The notes beneath the pieces were generated by a model. It was not told where the DNA came from and made no database searches. It saw nothing but the letters and a program-made list of their open reading frames with translations. This document shows, in pieces, positions 1-12,115 of a stretch of DNA of 64,000 nt; positions within the stretch are counted from its first letter, which is position 1, and each line of letters opens with the position of its first letter. The position numbers and the translations under genes are program-made. The DNA is from Posidonia oceanica (lineage: Eukaryota > Streptophyta > Magnoliopsida > Alismatales > Posidoniaceae). The stretch covers positions 57,452,501 through 57,516,500 of the forward strand of contig JAZBRS010000026.1 of the NCBI GenBank assembly GCA_037176725.1, read 5' to 3'.

Positions 1-1202
1 TTCCTTTTTACTAATTTTATTTTTCCCATTCTACCCTCTCTTCTTTCTTACTTCTCTTTTTCTTTCTTTCCTTTCCTTACTGGGCCCAATCCAGCCCGTT
101 TTTCTTTTTTCTTTTATTTCTTCGGCCCACAGTCCGGCCTCCTTCTTCCTCCTTCTTCCCCACCTTCTGCATTTTTTTTTTCCTCAGCTTCTCTCCCGCG
201 AGCGGCCAGCTATAGGGCTCCCTCTCCTTTTTAATTTTCAAGCTCTCCCTCTCCATCAGATCACCTACAGAGCTCGCCGCTCCTCTCTTCTCTCAGCACC
301 ATTTCCGGGAGGCATTGAATGCCAGTCGCCTCGCCGACGCCCGTCGTTTCTGCTGCAGTGCCGCCGGTGGAATTCAAACCACCAGCTCGCGCCCAGCAGT
401 CCCCTCCTCCTGATAAAAGCTAGCCCTTCAATCCATTTTCATCGCCTTTTCGCCACCTGAGAGAGAGAGCTGAGAAATCCAGAGAATTCTCCCGCAAACT
501 TCCCACTTCTTCACCCTCTGAATCCAGTAGAACCTTCCCTTCTTTCTCCCCCGAAACCAGCCCGTTCCAGCCTCGAATTCCCTTCCATTTTCATCCCCCA
601 AATTCACCTAGCACACCAGCATCCCTCCTCCACCATCCCATTGCCTTTCCACTGCACGAAACACCTTCAAATCACCCTGAACACCAACCAGAACCCAACA
701 CAATTCCCCTCAGCAATTCCCTCCACTCCAGCCCACAACCTTCTCCCAAAATCCACCCAGAGACTCGCCTGAACTTCACCTTCCCAAAGCACCTTACCTT
801 CAGCCCCATCCTCCACCACAGACCGAGAAATCCACAACAAACACTTGCCTTCTCCACTGACCAGAAACCGACCCAACCTCCAAATCTTCTCCACGCTCTC
901 CAGAAGCCCAATCCAACAATCCAGAACCGTTCCTTGGACCTCCAGCAATCTTCCAGAAGCCCCCGTCCAGCCTGAGGAGTAGCAGACACTCCCCCCAGCC
1001 TCCGGCTGCCACTCTGAACCCACGACTTGCCGAATCTCTCTCCGGTCTGCACAGCTCGTGTCTGATCATCTGGGAAGCTCCGGAGGACCGTTCTGAGGTG
1101 ACTCCAGCCCTCGTGAGCAGCGGACAGCGCCCGCAGCGACCGGACAGACGCCGTCGACCAGCTCCGACACTGCTGAGGTCGGGAGGACGCTCCAGACACG
1201 GA

Positions 1203-1212
1203 CGTAGGTATT
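1203..1212 (+). promoter_or_regulatory. splice-donor-like site in LTR A
   Basis: The sequence ACGTAG/GTATTT lies at the boundary between the GC-rich leader and the T-rich TTGCAT zone. The E1 LTR has AAAAG/GTAATC and the E2 LTR has AAAAG/GTAAGT at the corresponding places. Its use is inferred from position and consensus only. Confidence 0.35.
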
Positions 1213-3236
1213 TTCTTACCTTCCCCGCTCTCTCTCCTCCTCCTGCTGCTTCCCCGCCGATCAGAGTCAGCTTCCAAGCCCTCCAGACGCTCGTGCAGCT
1301 CACCGGTCTTCCCGTCTTCTCCGGCGCCGGTCCCCTGATCTCCGGATGCTCCGCCCAGCAGAACGGACTCCCGACGATTCCCAGAGCTCCGCACGGTCGC
1401 CGGCTACGTCCTCCGCCGTCTCGCGCCTCCCCAAGCCCCCTGTGTCGGCGGTGGTGAGCGCTGGTGGCTCACTGCTACAGTGCCAGCCACCGCCGGCAAA
1501 TCACTGTGCATTTATTTTCTTAGTTATAAGATTTCTGTGCAGATATTGCATGTTTGCCTTAACTTTTTTAATTTTTGCGTTTCAGTCCTCTGTCCATTTA
1601 ATATGCTTAGTTTTTAATTAGAAACCATGCTAAATTGCAGCTTTTATTCATACTTTTCAGTATTTTCTTTCCCGTCCTTTTACTGTGCTGTGCTGTTGTA
1701 TCTTTTTGCATTTTAGCCCTTCTGTTTTTTATTTTTGCATATAAGTCCTGCCCAAAATCAGTTCATTTAATTGCATGTATTTTACCATATGAAATTGCAT
1801 TCTGCATCCCTGCATGTTTTTGATTTTGCATATAGGTCCATGCACAGTAGAAACTTAGGTTTTATTTTCAATTTTGCATACTGCATTGCATATTTTGCCT
1901 CCTGTTTTTGCACATTTGCATTTAGGTCCATTTTAAATGGACAGTAACTATTTGCATGCATTTTTGCTTACTGCATTGCATTTTGGCCCCTGTTTTTTTA
2001 AAATTGCACATCAGTCCTTTATCAGTGTTTTCAGAGCATATTTACCATACAAAATTGCATATTTGACCCCTGCATGATTCAAAAATCACACATAGGTCCT
2101 TGCATCCTTTAAAAACCATGTAAAAAGACTGTTTTGCCCCTAAAGTTGCATCTTAGCTCCTATGCTTACAAAATTGCATGTAGACCCTCCACTTGCATTC
2201 CCAGGCTCCCCAGAACCCTGTTTTCTGGAAAATTTGCATTTTAGACCCTAGTTTTTCCAAAATTGCATCCTGATTTCTTTTTGTTTTCAAAACTTCTTCC
2301 AATGCATACCCTCTTTTCAAATTAGCTTTCTGAGTCCAGTCTTTTACAAAATGACCCTCTGCCCTCTCCTGTTTTCAAAACCCTCCTCTGTGGACCCCAT
2401 CTTTTGTGAAAATTTACATTTTAGCCCCTTTGCTTTTTCAAAAATGCTTTTGAACTCCTGTCTTTTCCAAGTTTGTTCCCCTTGTTTCTTCTTGCTTGTG
2501 CATGCATTCTGCTTTCATTTAGCCTTGCATTTTAGCATCCTTTTGCACACACTAAGCACCTTTAGCTCCCCTTCACCTGGGAGGACCTTTTGCACACCCC
2601 TAGGACCTCCTGAACACCTAGATCTGCTCTTCTCCCCTGTTCTGGCCTTCCTACCTTGAAGCTGCGATATCTTCCGATCCGGCCGTTGGATCTTCTCAAA
2701 TAAGCTACCCAGGTGACCGCAGCGAAGCGCTCTTCAGCATGGACCAAGCAGATCTCAGATCAGGCTCCAGGATTTCCAAGTATGTCCTCCTGAACCCCTG
2801 CATTGCATTCATTTGCATGCCATTTGCATAGTTTTCCTCGTTTTCGATTTCTGTCTCTTTGAGCATGTAGAATAGGGCCTCCTCTTCTTGTCCATCAACT
2901 CAGATCTCCATTTCGCGTTTCCCTATGTGTTTTGTGTTGAGTTTTCCATGGATTTACTACTTAATGTGACTTTCTTCCCCCTTTTCCACGATCCGATCGC
3001 ATCGCGAGCTTTAGGCAGCATGCGAGACACACCGTGGAACGGTTCAGTGGGAAATGGTCGCAAAAGAGGTGGTAATCCCCCCGTTTGCTCACCCTCCCCT
3101 TTGTAGGTCTTCACACCTACTCTGTGTGGCCCTGCACAGCGCCTGTTCTCACACATGCGCTGTTCTGCTTCTCCTTTTTCTGCTTCTAATCTTTTCCTTG
3201 CATTTGCATTCGCACGGCTTTTCCAAGGTTTTATCT

Positions 3237-3530
3237 CGCAGTTTTGGCACCGTTTTGCGTGCCCGTTCTCGTTTTGGCACCGTTTTGCGTGCCTGCTTTG
3301 TCTTTCGCGTCGTTTTGCGCGCTCGCCTTGTTTTTGGCACAGTTTTGCGTGCCCGTCATCGTCTTTTGCACCGATTCGAGTGCTGCCTTGCTTTCTCGCC
3401 CGTTTTGCGTGCCGATCTTGTCTTTTTGCACCGTTTTGCGCGCTTTCTTGTTCTTCGCCTCGTTTTGCGTGTTTTACGTCGTTTTCTTTTGCATGTCGAT
3501 CGCATTGCATGGTTTTGCCGTTGTTTTGCT
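3237..3530 (+). repeat. CGTTTTGCGTGCC minisatellite in LTR A
   Basis: About eight to nine degenerate units of roughly 30-36 bp share the core CGTTTTGCGTGCC or CGTTTTGCGCGC. The array sits just upstream of the conserved LTR terminal core, as it does in the E1, E2 and E3 LTRs with different unit lengths. Confidence 0.75.
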
Positions 3531-4125
3531 TTTTCGCTTGCATTTGCATATAGGGCTGTGATGCTTACTGCCTGGAGTTCTCACGAGCCAGGTTTCGCCC
3601 GGTTCGGAACACCGACAGCGTAGCTGAGCACTTAGACAGCACGTTTACTTCCTTGCCCTACATCTCTTCACTTGGAGCACACCTTGAGCATTCATTTAGG
3701 CATTCATAGGCACATAGGCATTCAATCCTGCATTTCCCTGCGTATGCGAGCGTAAGCCTAGAAAGACTGATTTTCGGGCGTGTCGGGGGTGCCTAACACC
3801 TTCCCCGCACGTAACAGGAGTCCTTGCCCTGTCTTTTGGCCTGCAATGACCGTACTGCCCTTATCCTAGGCTAGAGTCATCTCATTTGCATGAATTTGCA
3901 TTTGTTTCCTTTGCATTACTTTGCTTTGCATTCCTTGCTTGGTTTTGCGTGTTAATTCACGCATTCCCCCGATTTTCCTTGTCTCCCGTTAATAGACATG
4001 GTGGCGACTCTGATTTGTCTTATCTTTCTCTTTTCTCCTTGATTTCAAGTGTTTTCGAGTCGAGCCTCTTCCTCGGATCCAATCGCCGCTAAATAGCGAG
4101 CCTGATTCCGATCGGGATCGCTACA

Positions 4126-4716
4126 TTAGGGAAAGTGTTAAAAATAAAGTAAAAATAGGAATAAGATAGAGGAAGGATAGAAGCACAAAGGGGGCCCACA
4201 GCCAAGCAGGAAAAGGAACAAGAAGAGGATGAAAAGAGAGATGATAATCAGGAGAGAGAGAGAGGAGAGAGAAAATGATAATCCTGGAGAGAGAAAAGGA
4301 TAATTTGGGTGAATGGAGGTCTTAAAGGTCTTGGAATGGGATGAAAATTGGTGAGTGGGTAGCCTAGGGTTTCTAGTGTTGGTTCTGAGGTTTTGGTTTG
4401 ATTCTAAGAAGGTTTTGGAAGGGTTTTAAGGTGTAGAAAAAGGGGAGTTTTACCTAGGTTTTCTAGGGTTTTTGGGAATGGTCTAAGTTTGAGAGTTTCT
4501 AAGTTCTTGGGTAGGTTTGCTAAGTGGGTGTTGGTGGGTTTTCCTATGGATTTTGGTCAGGTTTTGAGCTTGGGAAGAGGGGTAAAGGCTTTGGTCAAGT
4601 TTGCTGGTTTTGAAGGGTAAAGAGGAGGGTTAGGGTTTGGTTTGGTTTGGGTTTGAGTCCAGCAATCACCAGGAGGGCTCCAAGTGGTCCAAGCCTGCCA
4701 AGATGGGGTGTCAACA
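4126..4716 (-). mobile_element. LTR B, 5' fragment of a minus-strand Ogre-type LTR
   Basis: Read on the minus strand from 4716, this begins TGTTGACACCCCATCTTGG and follows the first ~590 bp of the E1 LTR, including the telobox-like AACCCTAAC stretch and the segment ending in the CTTCCTCTATCTTAT region. It stops at 4126, where plus-strand LTR A has inserted, so the rest of B is left of the window. Its right end abuts E2 LTR sequence at 4717; CATGT (4717-4721) is also present at the matching place of the undisturbed E2 3' LTR (50582-50586) and is the presumed target duplication. It shows that two elements in opposite orientation are stacked here. Confidence 0.85.
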
Positions 4717-5514
4717 CATGTTCTATTGCTTCTTATGCCTGTTGCCACCCCTATGCATGCTACCTAACCCTTGTTTTGGTTTTCACACCTCGCCTTGCAT
4801 CGTTTTCCGTGCCTTGCATCATTTTCCATGCCTTGCATCGTTTTCCATGCTTTTGCACCGTTTTCCGTGCCTGCTTTGGTTTATCTCTTGCATGTCATTT
4901 GCATTGCCTGGCTTTCCCCGTTGTTTTGTTTTATCACCTGCATTTCCATTAGGGCTATGATGCTTATTGCCTAGGAGTTCTCACGAACCAAGGTCTGTCC
5001 AGTTCGGAACACTAGCAATGTTGCTGAGCACATAGATGGCACGTTTATTTCCCATGCATAGCAGGTAGACATTCATTGCATTTAGGCATTTGGCTAGCAT
5101 TTCCCTGCATTAGCGCGAGATTGCTTAAGAAAGACCGACTCTCAGACGTATCGGGGTTGCCTAACACCTTCCCCGTGCGTAACAGGAGTCCTTGTCCTTT
5201 CTCTTGGTTTGCATCGACCTTTCCTTTATCCTAGGCATGAGTCATAGCATAGCTTTGCATTGCATCCCTTTGCCCCCTTTTCGCATCTGGTCTTGCATGT
5301 CTTTTCATGCTTTACCCTCGGTTTTCCTTGCCTTCCAATTCAATAGACCTGGTGGCGACTTTGATTTATCTTATCTTTTCTTTTTTCTTCTTTTGCCAGC
5401 GTTTCCGAGTCAAGTTTCTTCCCTCGGATCCTGCCACATATAGTGAGCCTATTTCGATCAGTGCACGCGAGCTTTGGTATTGTGCATGGATGATCAGAAT
5501 TCAGGATTACTACA
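4717..5514 (+). mobile_element. E2 5' LTR, right part
   Basis: This is collinear with 50582-51389, the end of the E2 3' LTR, and ends GGATTACTACA directly before a primer-binding site. It holds the short minisatellite of GCCTTGCATCGTTTTCC units (about 4790-4870) and the conserved terminal core shared with the other LTR types. The first ~2.4 kb of this LTR is separated from it by insertions B and A and lies left of the window. The E2 3' LTR ends in CTATA where this copy has CTACA. Confidence 0.9.
5353..5361 (+). promoter_or_regulatory. PBS echo in the E2 5' LTR
   Basis: TGGCGACTT repeats the first bases of the primer-binding site 163 bp further on, with one difference from the TGGCGACTC seen at this place in the other LTRs. 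See the finding on the conserved PBS echo. Confidence 0.5.
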
Positions 5515-5515
5515 G

Positions 5516-5533
5516 TGGCAACTCCGCTGGGGA
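5516..5533 (+). promoter_or_regulatory. Primer-binding site of E2
   Basis: TGGCAACTCCGCTGGGGA starts one base after the LTR end. It differs by one base from the E1 site. The motif corresponds to the 3' end of tRNA-Arg, the primer reported for Ogre/Tat elements. First-strand synthesis would start here. Confidence 0.88.
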
Positions 5534-6236
5534 GCAGTACTCCGGCTTTCGTCTTGGCCTTCTCGCCGCTTGCTTCTGTGTTTTGCTTGCCTTTTGCTTT
5601 CACTTGCCTTACTTGCTTACCTACTTGCTTGTTTATTTACCTGCTTTACGCCATGATTGCTTGCGCTGCTTTATTTACCTACATCGCATGTCTAAATACT
5701 TGCTTGGCACAGCATGCATGCCTTTTGAATGATGAATGCTTCCTTTTACACCAATGCAATGCCATTGCACCTGCACATGCTATACATACTTGCCTTTTGC
5801 TGTGATAAATGTTTTTCCTTCACTATCATGCCCACACACACGTACACATGCCATGCCCATGCCTTTTGCAATGATGTGTGTTGTCTGCTTGCCATAATTG
5901 GGTGATTTTCTTCCCCTTTTGCATTAAGCCTAAGGACAATTAGAGACTGATTGCTTCCCCCATGGCTAACTAAAAACAGCAAGTAAAAAGAACCTCTAGG
6001 AGCAACTAGAGACTGCAACACACCTGCACCCCATTGAGTTAATAAAATACGCAAGATAAAACGCGAAGCATTTGCATAAAGCATCATATAGGGCATGCAT
6101 TCTTCTCATCTGAGTCCACCTGTAGTCTGAGAAGGATAGTCTCGGTCTCTTGCCCCCAGCGCTTTGGCATGGTGTGAGTAGATCGGTCCGTCCCCCCTTG
6201 TCAAGGGGTCGCGTCGGTGTTACTAGAGGGTACCGC
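5534..6236 (+). other. E2 5' leader, part before the E1 insertion
   Basis: Non-coding leader: a T/C-rich low-complexity stretch (TTGCTTACCTACTTGC-like) to about 5830, then a block (about 6060-6236) with clear counterparts in E1 (12940-13115) and, on the minus strand, in E3 (about 58020-58150). The shared block includes the GCATGCATTCTTCTC and TCTGAGTCCACCT motifs. Such a leader block could hold packaging or dimer signals, which is only inferred. The leader is cut at 6236 by E1 and resumes at 34179. Confidence 0.75.
6232..6236 (+). repeat. Target site duplication of E1, left copy
   Basis: ACCGC directly precedes the E1 5' LTR and matches ACCGC directly after the 3' LTR. Five bases is the usual length for Ty3/gypsy integration. 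It proves that E1 inserted here as a unit. Confidence 0.95.
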
Positions 6237-9147
6237 TGTTGACACCCCATCTTGGCAGGCCTAGACCTTTGGAGCCCTCTTGTTGGTTGCTGGATCAAAC
6301 CCCAACCAAACCCTAACCCTAACCCTCCTCTCAACCCTTCAAAATCAGCCCATTTTGGCCTAAACCTCTACCCCCCTTCCCAACCTCAAAACCTAACCAA
6401 AATTCATAGGAAAACCCACCACTATCCACTCAACAAACCTACCCAAAAACCTAGGAATTTCCAAGCCTGACCCATTCCCAAAAACCCTAGAAAACTTAGG
6501 TGAAACTACCCTTTTTCTATACCTTGAAACCCCTCCAAAACCTCCTTAGAATCAAACCAAAATTTCAGACCCAAGACTTCAAAACCTAGACTACCCACCC
6601 ACCAATTTTCACCCCATTCCAAGACCTTTAAGACCTCCATTCACTCAAATTATCCTTTTCTCTCTCCGGAATTATCGTTTTCTCTCTCCTCTCTCTCTCC
6701 TGATTATCATCTCCCTTTTTCCCCCCTTCTCATCCTTTTTTGGGTCTGGCTGTGGGCCCCCTCTGTGCTTCTACCCTTCCTCTATCTTATCCTGGTTTTT
6801 ACTTTATTTTCAACACTTTTTTCTGATTTTTTAAAAATCGTTTTCTTCCAATCTATCCTTTTCCCTTTTATTCCCCTTTTTATTCCATTTCTTCCCTCCT
6901 TCTCTTTTCCTTTTCTCCCTTTTGCAAAAATCCACAAAAACCCATAAAAATCTGTAAAATCTCAAAACATAAAACAAACAAATCAGTACACTAAGAAAAA
7001 CAATTAAAAAATGTTAAACAAGCAATTAACAACTTAAACTTAACTTAAGCAAGCTAAAAAGAAAACCAAGCATGCAAACTAAAAAATGCAAAACAAATCA
7101 AAAGAAAACACTGAAAAATCAAGGAAAAAGCTAAAGTAAAATCAAAACCCACCAAAGGTAAAAACCCATCAGAGGAATTAAAAAACAAACCCAAAAAGAA
7201 GAATTAAAAAATCAAATACTAGAACAAGTAATTAAGAAAGGCAAAAGACTTAACCTAATAAACATAAGAAAAACAAGTAAAAACTTAATTAAAAAAAAAA
7301 AGAGAAAAGAAAACACATCTGAAAAGCTTAAAAACACCCTATCAAACCAGAAAAATCCAACTAAAAACTTCAAGAAAAATCCATAAATAAAAAATCAAGA
7401 CATAACTTAAAAGACTTAAGAAAGAAAAACCCTAAGAAGACTACAACTTTAAAATCTAAAACCAACCCTAAATTAATACGAAATAAATCCTAAAAAATCC
7501 TAATCAATACCCTAAATGCCCAACAAAAGAAATAAAATTTTTAAAATAATTTGAAAAGGGATTAACAAACATTTAAACAAGTGAAAACTAATTAAAAGCA
7601 AAACTAAAACCCTAAAACCCTAATCAAGCCCAAAACCCATTCAAACCACACTAATTAAACAAAAGAAGTCATTAAAAAAAAATCTGATCAAGATCCTAAT
7701 TCACAGCACAAGCACCCTAATATTTTTACTTATTTTTAATTTACTTTTTTCCTATTTTATTTCTCTTCCTTTCCCTTTCTTTCTTTCTTCCTTTTCTCTC
7801 TTCTTTCTATCTTTCTTTCCCTGCCGGGCCCGTCAGCCCACTTCTCTTTTCCCTTCCTTTTTTTCCTTCTTTTTTTTTCCTCTCGGCCCGCAGCGCAGCC
7901 CGGCCTGCCTCCTTCCTCCTTCTTCTTCCTTCTTCTTCCTCAGCTTCCATCGTCTCCTCCCGCGAAGCTAACAGGACTCCCTCATTTTTTTAAAATTCAA
8001 GCTCTCCCTCTCCATCCAATCAAGCAACAGGTCGCTCCTTCTCTCTCGCCTCTCAGCGGCTCTTCCGGTGAGGCAATTACTGCCTGTCAGATCGCCGCTC
8101 GTCTCCCTCAGCTGCAGTGAACGGCGCCGGTGGAATTCGAATTCCACAGCTCGCGCCCAGCAGCTTCCGGCTTCTGATAAAAGCCTTGCTTGATACCTCC
8201 TTCGAACACCTTTTTTTTTTGCCATCCGAGTGTGAGTGCCAGACCAGGGAGGAACCCAGAGTTGAATCCAATTCCAGAGAGCCATTTCCTTTGCAATTCT
8301 TCCACCTGCAACTCATCCCTTTTCTTCTCTGTCTCCTCCACTTCCAGAAGAGAGAGTGGCCAGAGAGAGTGGTTTGGGAGTCACCTCTGCATCCCGGAGA
8401 GAGACTCCAATCCCCCAGCCTCCTCCACCCAATTCCCTTCCCTTTCTCTGCCGAAACATTCAGCAGACGTCCCTCTTCCTTTTCCAATCCCCCAATACCA
8501 CTCCAAGCCTCCACACTTCTCCCCATTGCTCCCCCAAGTTCACCCAAAACCCAGCCATTTCCCAGCCTCATTCCCCGGCCATTCCACCCACTGAAACCAC
8601 CTAAAACCACCCAGAGACACCCTGATCACCAGACCTGCAACCCAGCTCCATTCACTCACAATTCCCATCACTCCAACCCGCAACTCCCCCCCAAACTTCA
8701 CCCAGTCACTCACCAGGCCTCCACCTTTCTAAAGCCCCCGGCCTCGAACCCAACCGCTCACCACAGCTTCCAGACTCCACCACAAACACTTACGCCACTC
8801 ACTGATCAGAAAACCGGCCGACTTCCAATCTCCATCTACAGCCTCCCAAAAAACAATTCAACCACCCAGAACCACTCCCCGCACCTCCAGCAATCTCCCA
8901 GAACGCTCCATCCAAGCCGACGAGCAGCGGACACCTCCCTCGACCTCCGGCAGCATCCTCTGAACCCAGAAAAGCCAAAACGTTACCTGAGCTGCAGAAC
9001 TTCGGTCCGGTCGATCAGGAAGCACCGGAGGGACGTTCTGAAGTGATTCCAACCTCCGCGAGCAGCCGGCAACGTCTGCAGCAACCAGACGGCCTCCACC
9101 GGCGACAGCTGAAGTCACTGACGTCGGGGGAGCGACTCAGGCGCGGG

Positions 9148-9158
9148 AAAAGGTAATC
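9148..9158 (+). promoter_or_regulatory. splice-donor-like site in E1 5' LTR
   Basis: GGGAAAAG/GTAATC, with the putative intron starting at 9153, sits at the switch from GC-rich to T-rich sequence. Similar sites lie at the same relative place in LTR A, the E2 3' LTR, the E3 LTR and E4. Paired with the acceptor at 13382 it would define a 4.2-kb leader intron that includes the PBS. Inferred, not shown. Confidence 0.4.
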
Positions 9159-9469
9159 ACTGCTTCCCCTAGCTTCCTCTCCTTCTTCTCTTGCTTCCCC
9201 AGCCTTTAGAATAGGCTTTCCGGACCTCCTGCTCCGTCTTCAGCTCGCCGGACAGTCCTCCTTCTCCGGCGCCGGCTGCTTTTCCTCCGGACACTCCGAC
9301 CAGCAGAGCGAGTTCCAGCCGACCCTCGGAGCTCCGGACGATCGCCGACGTCGCTCTCCGCCTTCCCGTGCATCCTCAGCCTCCCCCGTCGACGGCACGA
9401 GCTCTGGAAGCTTCGAGCTACAGTGATCGTCGCCGTCGACGATCAACACTGTTTACTTATTTTTCAGTT

Positions 9470-10600
9470 TATATAGTTTTAGGGTAAATATTGCATGTCT
9501 GTCCTAAGTTTCCTCATTTTTGCATTCCAGTCCTTATTTCGTTTATTCTGCTTGATTTTTAATTAAATACTTTGCTAAATTGCACGATCTGTTTATGTTT
9601 TTCAATATTTGCAAGTAGATCCATTTACTGTGCTGTGCTGTTATGATATTTTGCAGTTTAGTCCTCCTGTTTTCTTTTTTTTGCACTTAAGTCCTGTACC
9701 AAGTCAGTTCATTTATTTACTCATATTTTACCATACTGCATTGCATCCTGGCCCCTTGCATGTTTTTATTTTTGCATTTAAGTCCCATGCACTGTTAGAA
9801 CTTAGGATTATTTTTTATTTTTGCATACTGCATTGCATTCCAAGTCCCTGCATTTTTCTATTTTTGCATTTAAGTCCATGCACTGTAGAAACTTAGGTTC
9901 TGATTTTTATTTTTGGTTGATGCATTGCATATTTGCCCCTCTACTTTATCATATTTGCAGTTAGGTCCATTTTAAATGGACAGTAACTGTGCTGCATGCA
10001 TTTTAACTTACTGCATTGCATTTTTAACCCCATATTTTCCAGAAATTGCACTGTGGTCCTGTCATTTAATTTTCAGAGCATATTTTCCATACTAAATTGC
10101 ATTTTTAGCCCCTGCATGATTTCAAAATCACACTTCGGTCCCTGCATGCTTTAAAAATCATGTGAAAAGACCATTTTGCCCCTAGGTTGCACTTTAGCCC
10201 CTATGCCTACCAAATTTCATACAGACCTTCCACTAGTACTCCCAGACTCCCCAGGACCTTGTTTTCTGGAAAATTTGCATCTTAGACCCTAGATTTTTTC
10301 AAAATTGCACTCTGACCCCTTTTGGTTTCAAAATCTCTTTCAAAGCATACCTTCTTTTCAAAACACCTTTCTGAGCCTAGTTTTTTGCCAAATAGACCCT
10401 TGTCTTCCCCTGTTTTCAAAATCCTCCCCTGTGGAACCCTGTTTTCTGGGAAATTTGCACTTTTAGCCCCTCTTCTTTTTTCAAAATGCTTTCTGAACTC
10501 CTGGTTTTTCTCAAATTACTTCTCTTTGCTTTTCTTGCTTTTGCATGCATCCTGCACTCATTTAGTCTTGCATTTTAGCATCTTCTTGCACACACTAAGC
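9470..10600 (+). repeat. TTGCAT-rich degenerate repeat zone of E1 5' LTR
   Basis: Short phrases such as TTTGCATTTAAGTCC, GCATTGCAT and GCCCCTGCATG recur at irregular spacing. Two longer related units occur near 9775-9900, sharing a TGCACTGT...AACTTAGG segment. The same type of zone is in LTR A, the E1 3' LTR and E4 (62900-64000). No coding sense is apparent. Confidence 0.65.
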
Positions 10601-11282
10601 ACTTCTAGCTCCCTTTCACTTGGGAGGACCCTTTTGCACATCCCTAGGACCTCCTGAACACCTAGATCTGTTCTTCTCCCCTATTCTGGCCCTTCTACCT
10701 TGGAGCTGCGATATCTTCCAATCCGGCCGTTGGATCTTCTCAAGTGAGCTGCCCAAGCGACCGCAGCGAAGCGCTCTTCAGCATAGACCAGACAGATTTC
10801 AGATCAGGCTCCCGGATTTCCTGGTATGTCCTCCTGAACCCCTGCATTGCATTCATTTGCATGGCATTTGCACAGTTTTCCTTGTTTTCGCTTTCTGTCT
10901 CTTTGAGCATGTAGAATAGGACTTCCCCTTTCTGCTTGTCTATCCAAATCCTCGTTTCGCGTTTCCCTGTGCGTTTCGTGTTGCGTTCTCCCTGGATTTG
11001 CCACTTTATGTGACTTTCTTCCCCTTTTTCCACGATCCGATCGCATCGCGAGCTTTGGGCAGCATGCGAGACACACCGTGGAACGGTTTAGTGGGAAACA
11101 GTCGCAAAGAGGTGGTAATCCCTCCATTTGCCCCTTCTCCCCTCAGTAGGTCTTCACACCTACTCTGAGTGGTCCTAAACAGCGTTTGTTCTTATACACA
11201 CGTTGTCTTGCCTCCCCTTCGACCCCTTTTAATCTCTTTCTGCATCCTTGCATTTGCATGGCTTTTTCGAGGTTTTTGCTTC

Positions 11283-11590
11283 GCTGTTTTGGCACCGTTT
11301 CGCGTGCCCGCCCTCGTTTTCGCTCCGTTTTGCGTGCCCATCTGTTTTCTTGTCTCGTTTTGCGCACTGTCTTGCCTTCTCGTTCGTTTTGCGTGCCGGT
11401 TTTATTCTTTCGCCCCGTTTTGCGTACCTTTCTGTTTTCTCGTCCTGTTTTGCGTACCTTCTTGCTCTCTTGTCTCGTTTTGCGCGCTGCCTTGTTTTCC
11501 GCTCGTTTTGCGTGATGGTTTCGCTCTTTCGCATCGTTTTGCGTGCGTAGTTCGCTTCCCGCCTCGTTTTGCGTGTTTCGCGCCGTTTTC
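11283..11590 (+). repeat. CGTTTTGCGTGCC minisatellite, E1 5' LTR
   Basis: About nine to ten units of roughly 30 bp share the CGTTTTGCGTGCC core with variable T/C-rich spacers. It directly precedes the conserved terminal core. It is CpG-rich compared with its surroundings. Confidence 0.78.
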
Positions 11591-12106
11591 TCTTGCATGT
11601 CGATCTCATTGCATGGTTTTCACGCTGTTTTGTTTTCTCGCTTGCATTTGCATATAGGGCTGTGATGCTTACTGCCTGGAGTTCTCACGAGCTAGGTTAC
11701 GCCTGGTTCGGAACACAGACAGCGCAGCTGAGCACTTAGAGAGCACGTTTACTTCCTTGCATCGTTTCTTCCCACTTAGAGCACTCCTTGAGCATTCATT
11801 TAGGCATTCATAGGCACATAGGCATTCAATCCTGCATCTTTCTGCGTATGCGAGCGTAAGCCTAGAAAGACCGATTTTCGGGCGTGTCGGGGGTGCCTAA
11901 TACCTTCCCCGCACGTAACAGGAGTCCTTACCCTGTCTTTTGGCCCGTAATGACCGTACCGCCCTTATCCTAGGCTAGAGTCATCTCATTTGCATTTGTT
12001 TGCATTCGTTTCCCTTTGCATTGCTTTGCTTTGCATTTATCGCTCGGTTTTGCGCGTTAATTCACGCATTACCCCGGTTTTCCTCGTCTTCCGTTAATAG
12101 ACGTGG

Positions 12107-12115
12107 TGGCGACTC
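12107..12115 (+). promoter_or_regulatory. PBS echo in E1 5' LTR
   Basis: TGGCGACTC, followed by TGATTT, matches the first nine bases of the true PBS 128 bp downstream. It is kept in almost all LTRs of the window, although the LTR families differ strongly elsewhere. Confidence 0.55.

Larger units (their letters stand above)
1..4125 (+). mobile_element. LTR A, 3' part of an Ogre/Tat-type LTR (plus strand)
   Basis: This stretch aligns by eye with the last two thirds of the E1 LTR, but is clearly diverged. It begins with the same pyrimidine-rich and A/T-rich leader. It continues with the TTGCAT-rich degenerate repeat zone (about 1500-2560) and a CGTTTTGCGTGCC-type minisatellite (about 3237-3530). 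It then has the conserved terminal core and ends ATCGCTACA at 4125. Its 5' end lies outside the window. The bases after 4125 belong to a minus-strand LTR, so A is the right end of an insertion; TTAGG at 4126-4130 would be its target duplication, but the left copy is not visible. Whether A is a solo LTR or the 3' LTR of a full element cannot be told. No coding capacity is credible here; the ORFs are low-complexity readings of LTR sequence. Confidence 0.88.

Noticed and set aside
3054..3623. ORFs over the LTR minisatellites (3054-3623, 11169-11657, 33109-33597, 59253-59628)
   Set aside because: Translations such as repeated RFACLF or FCVPVL phrases come from the CGTTTTGCGTGCC-type repeat read in several frames on both strands.
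6300..6330. Telomere-like CCCTAACCCTAACCCT run in the E1 LTR
   Set aside because: Only about three units and not the plant CCCTAAA repeat; it belongs to the LTR, recurs in the 3' LTR and is part of generally AACCCTA-rich sequence. No internal telomere is implied.
8117..9046. 309-aa ORF in the E1 5' LTR (and its twin at 30057-30986)
   Set aside because: Pro/Ser/His-rich translation of a C-rich LTR leader; it is duplicated only because LTRs are duplicated, overlaps other open frames on both strands and has no recognisable domain.
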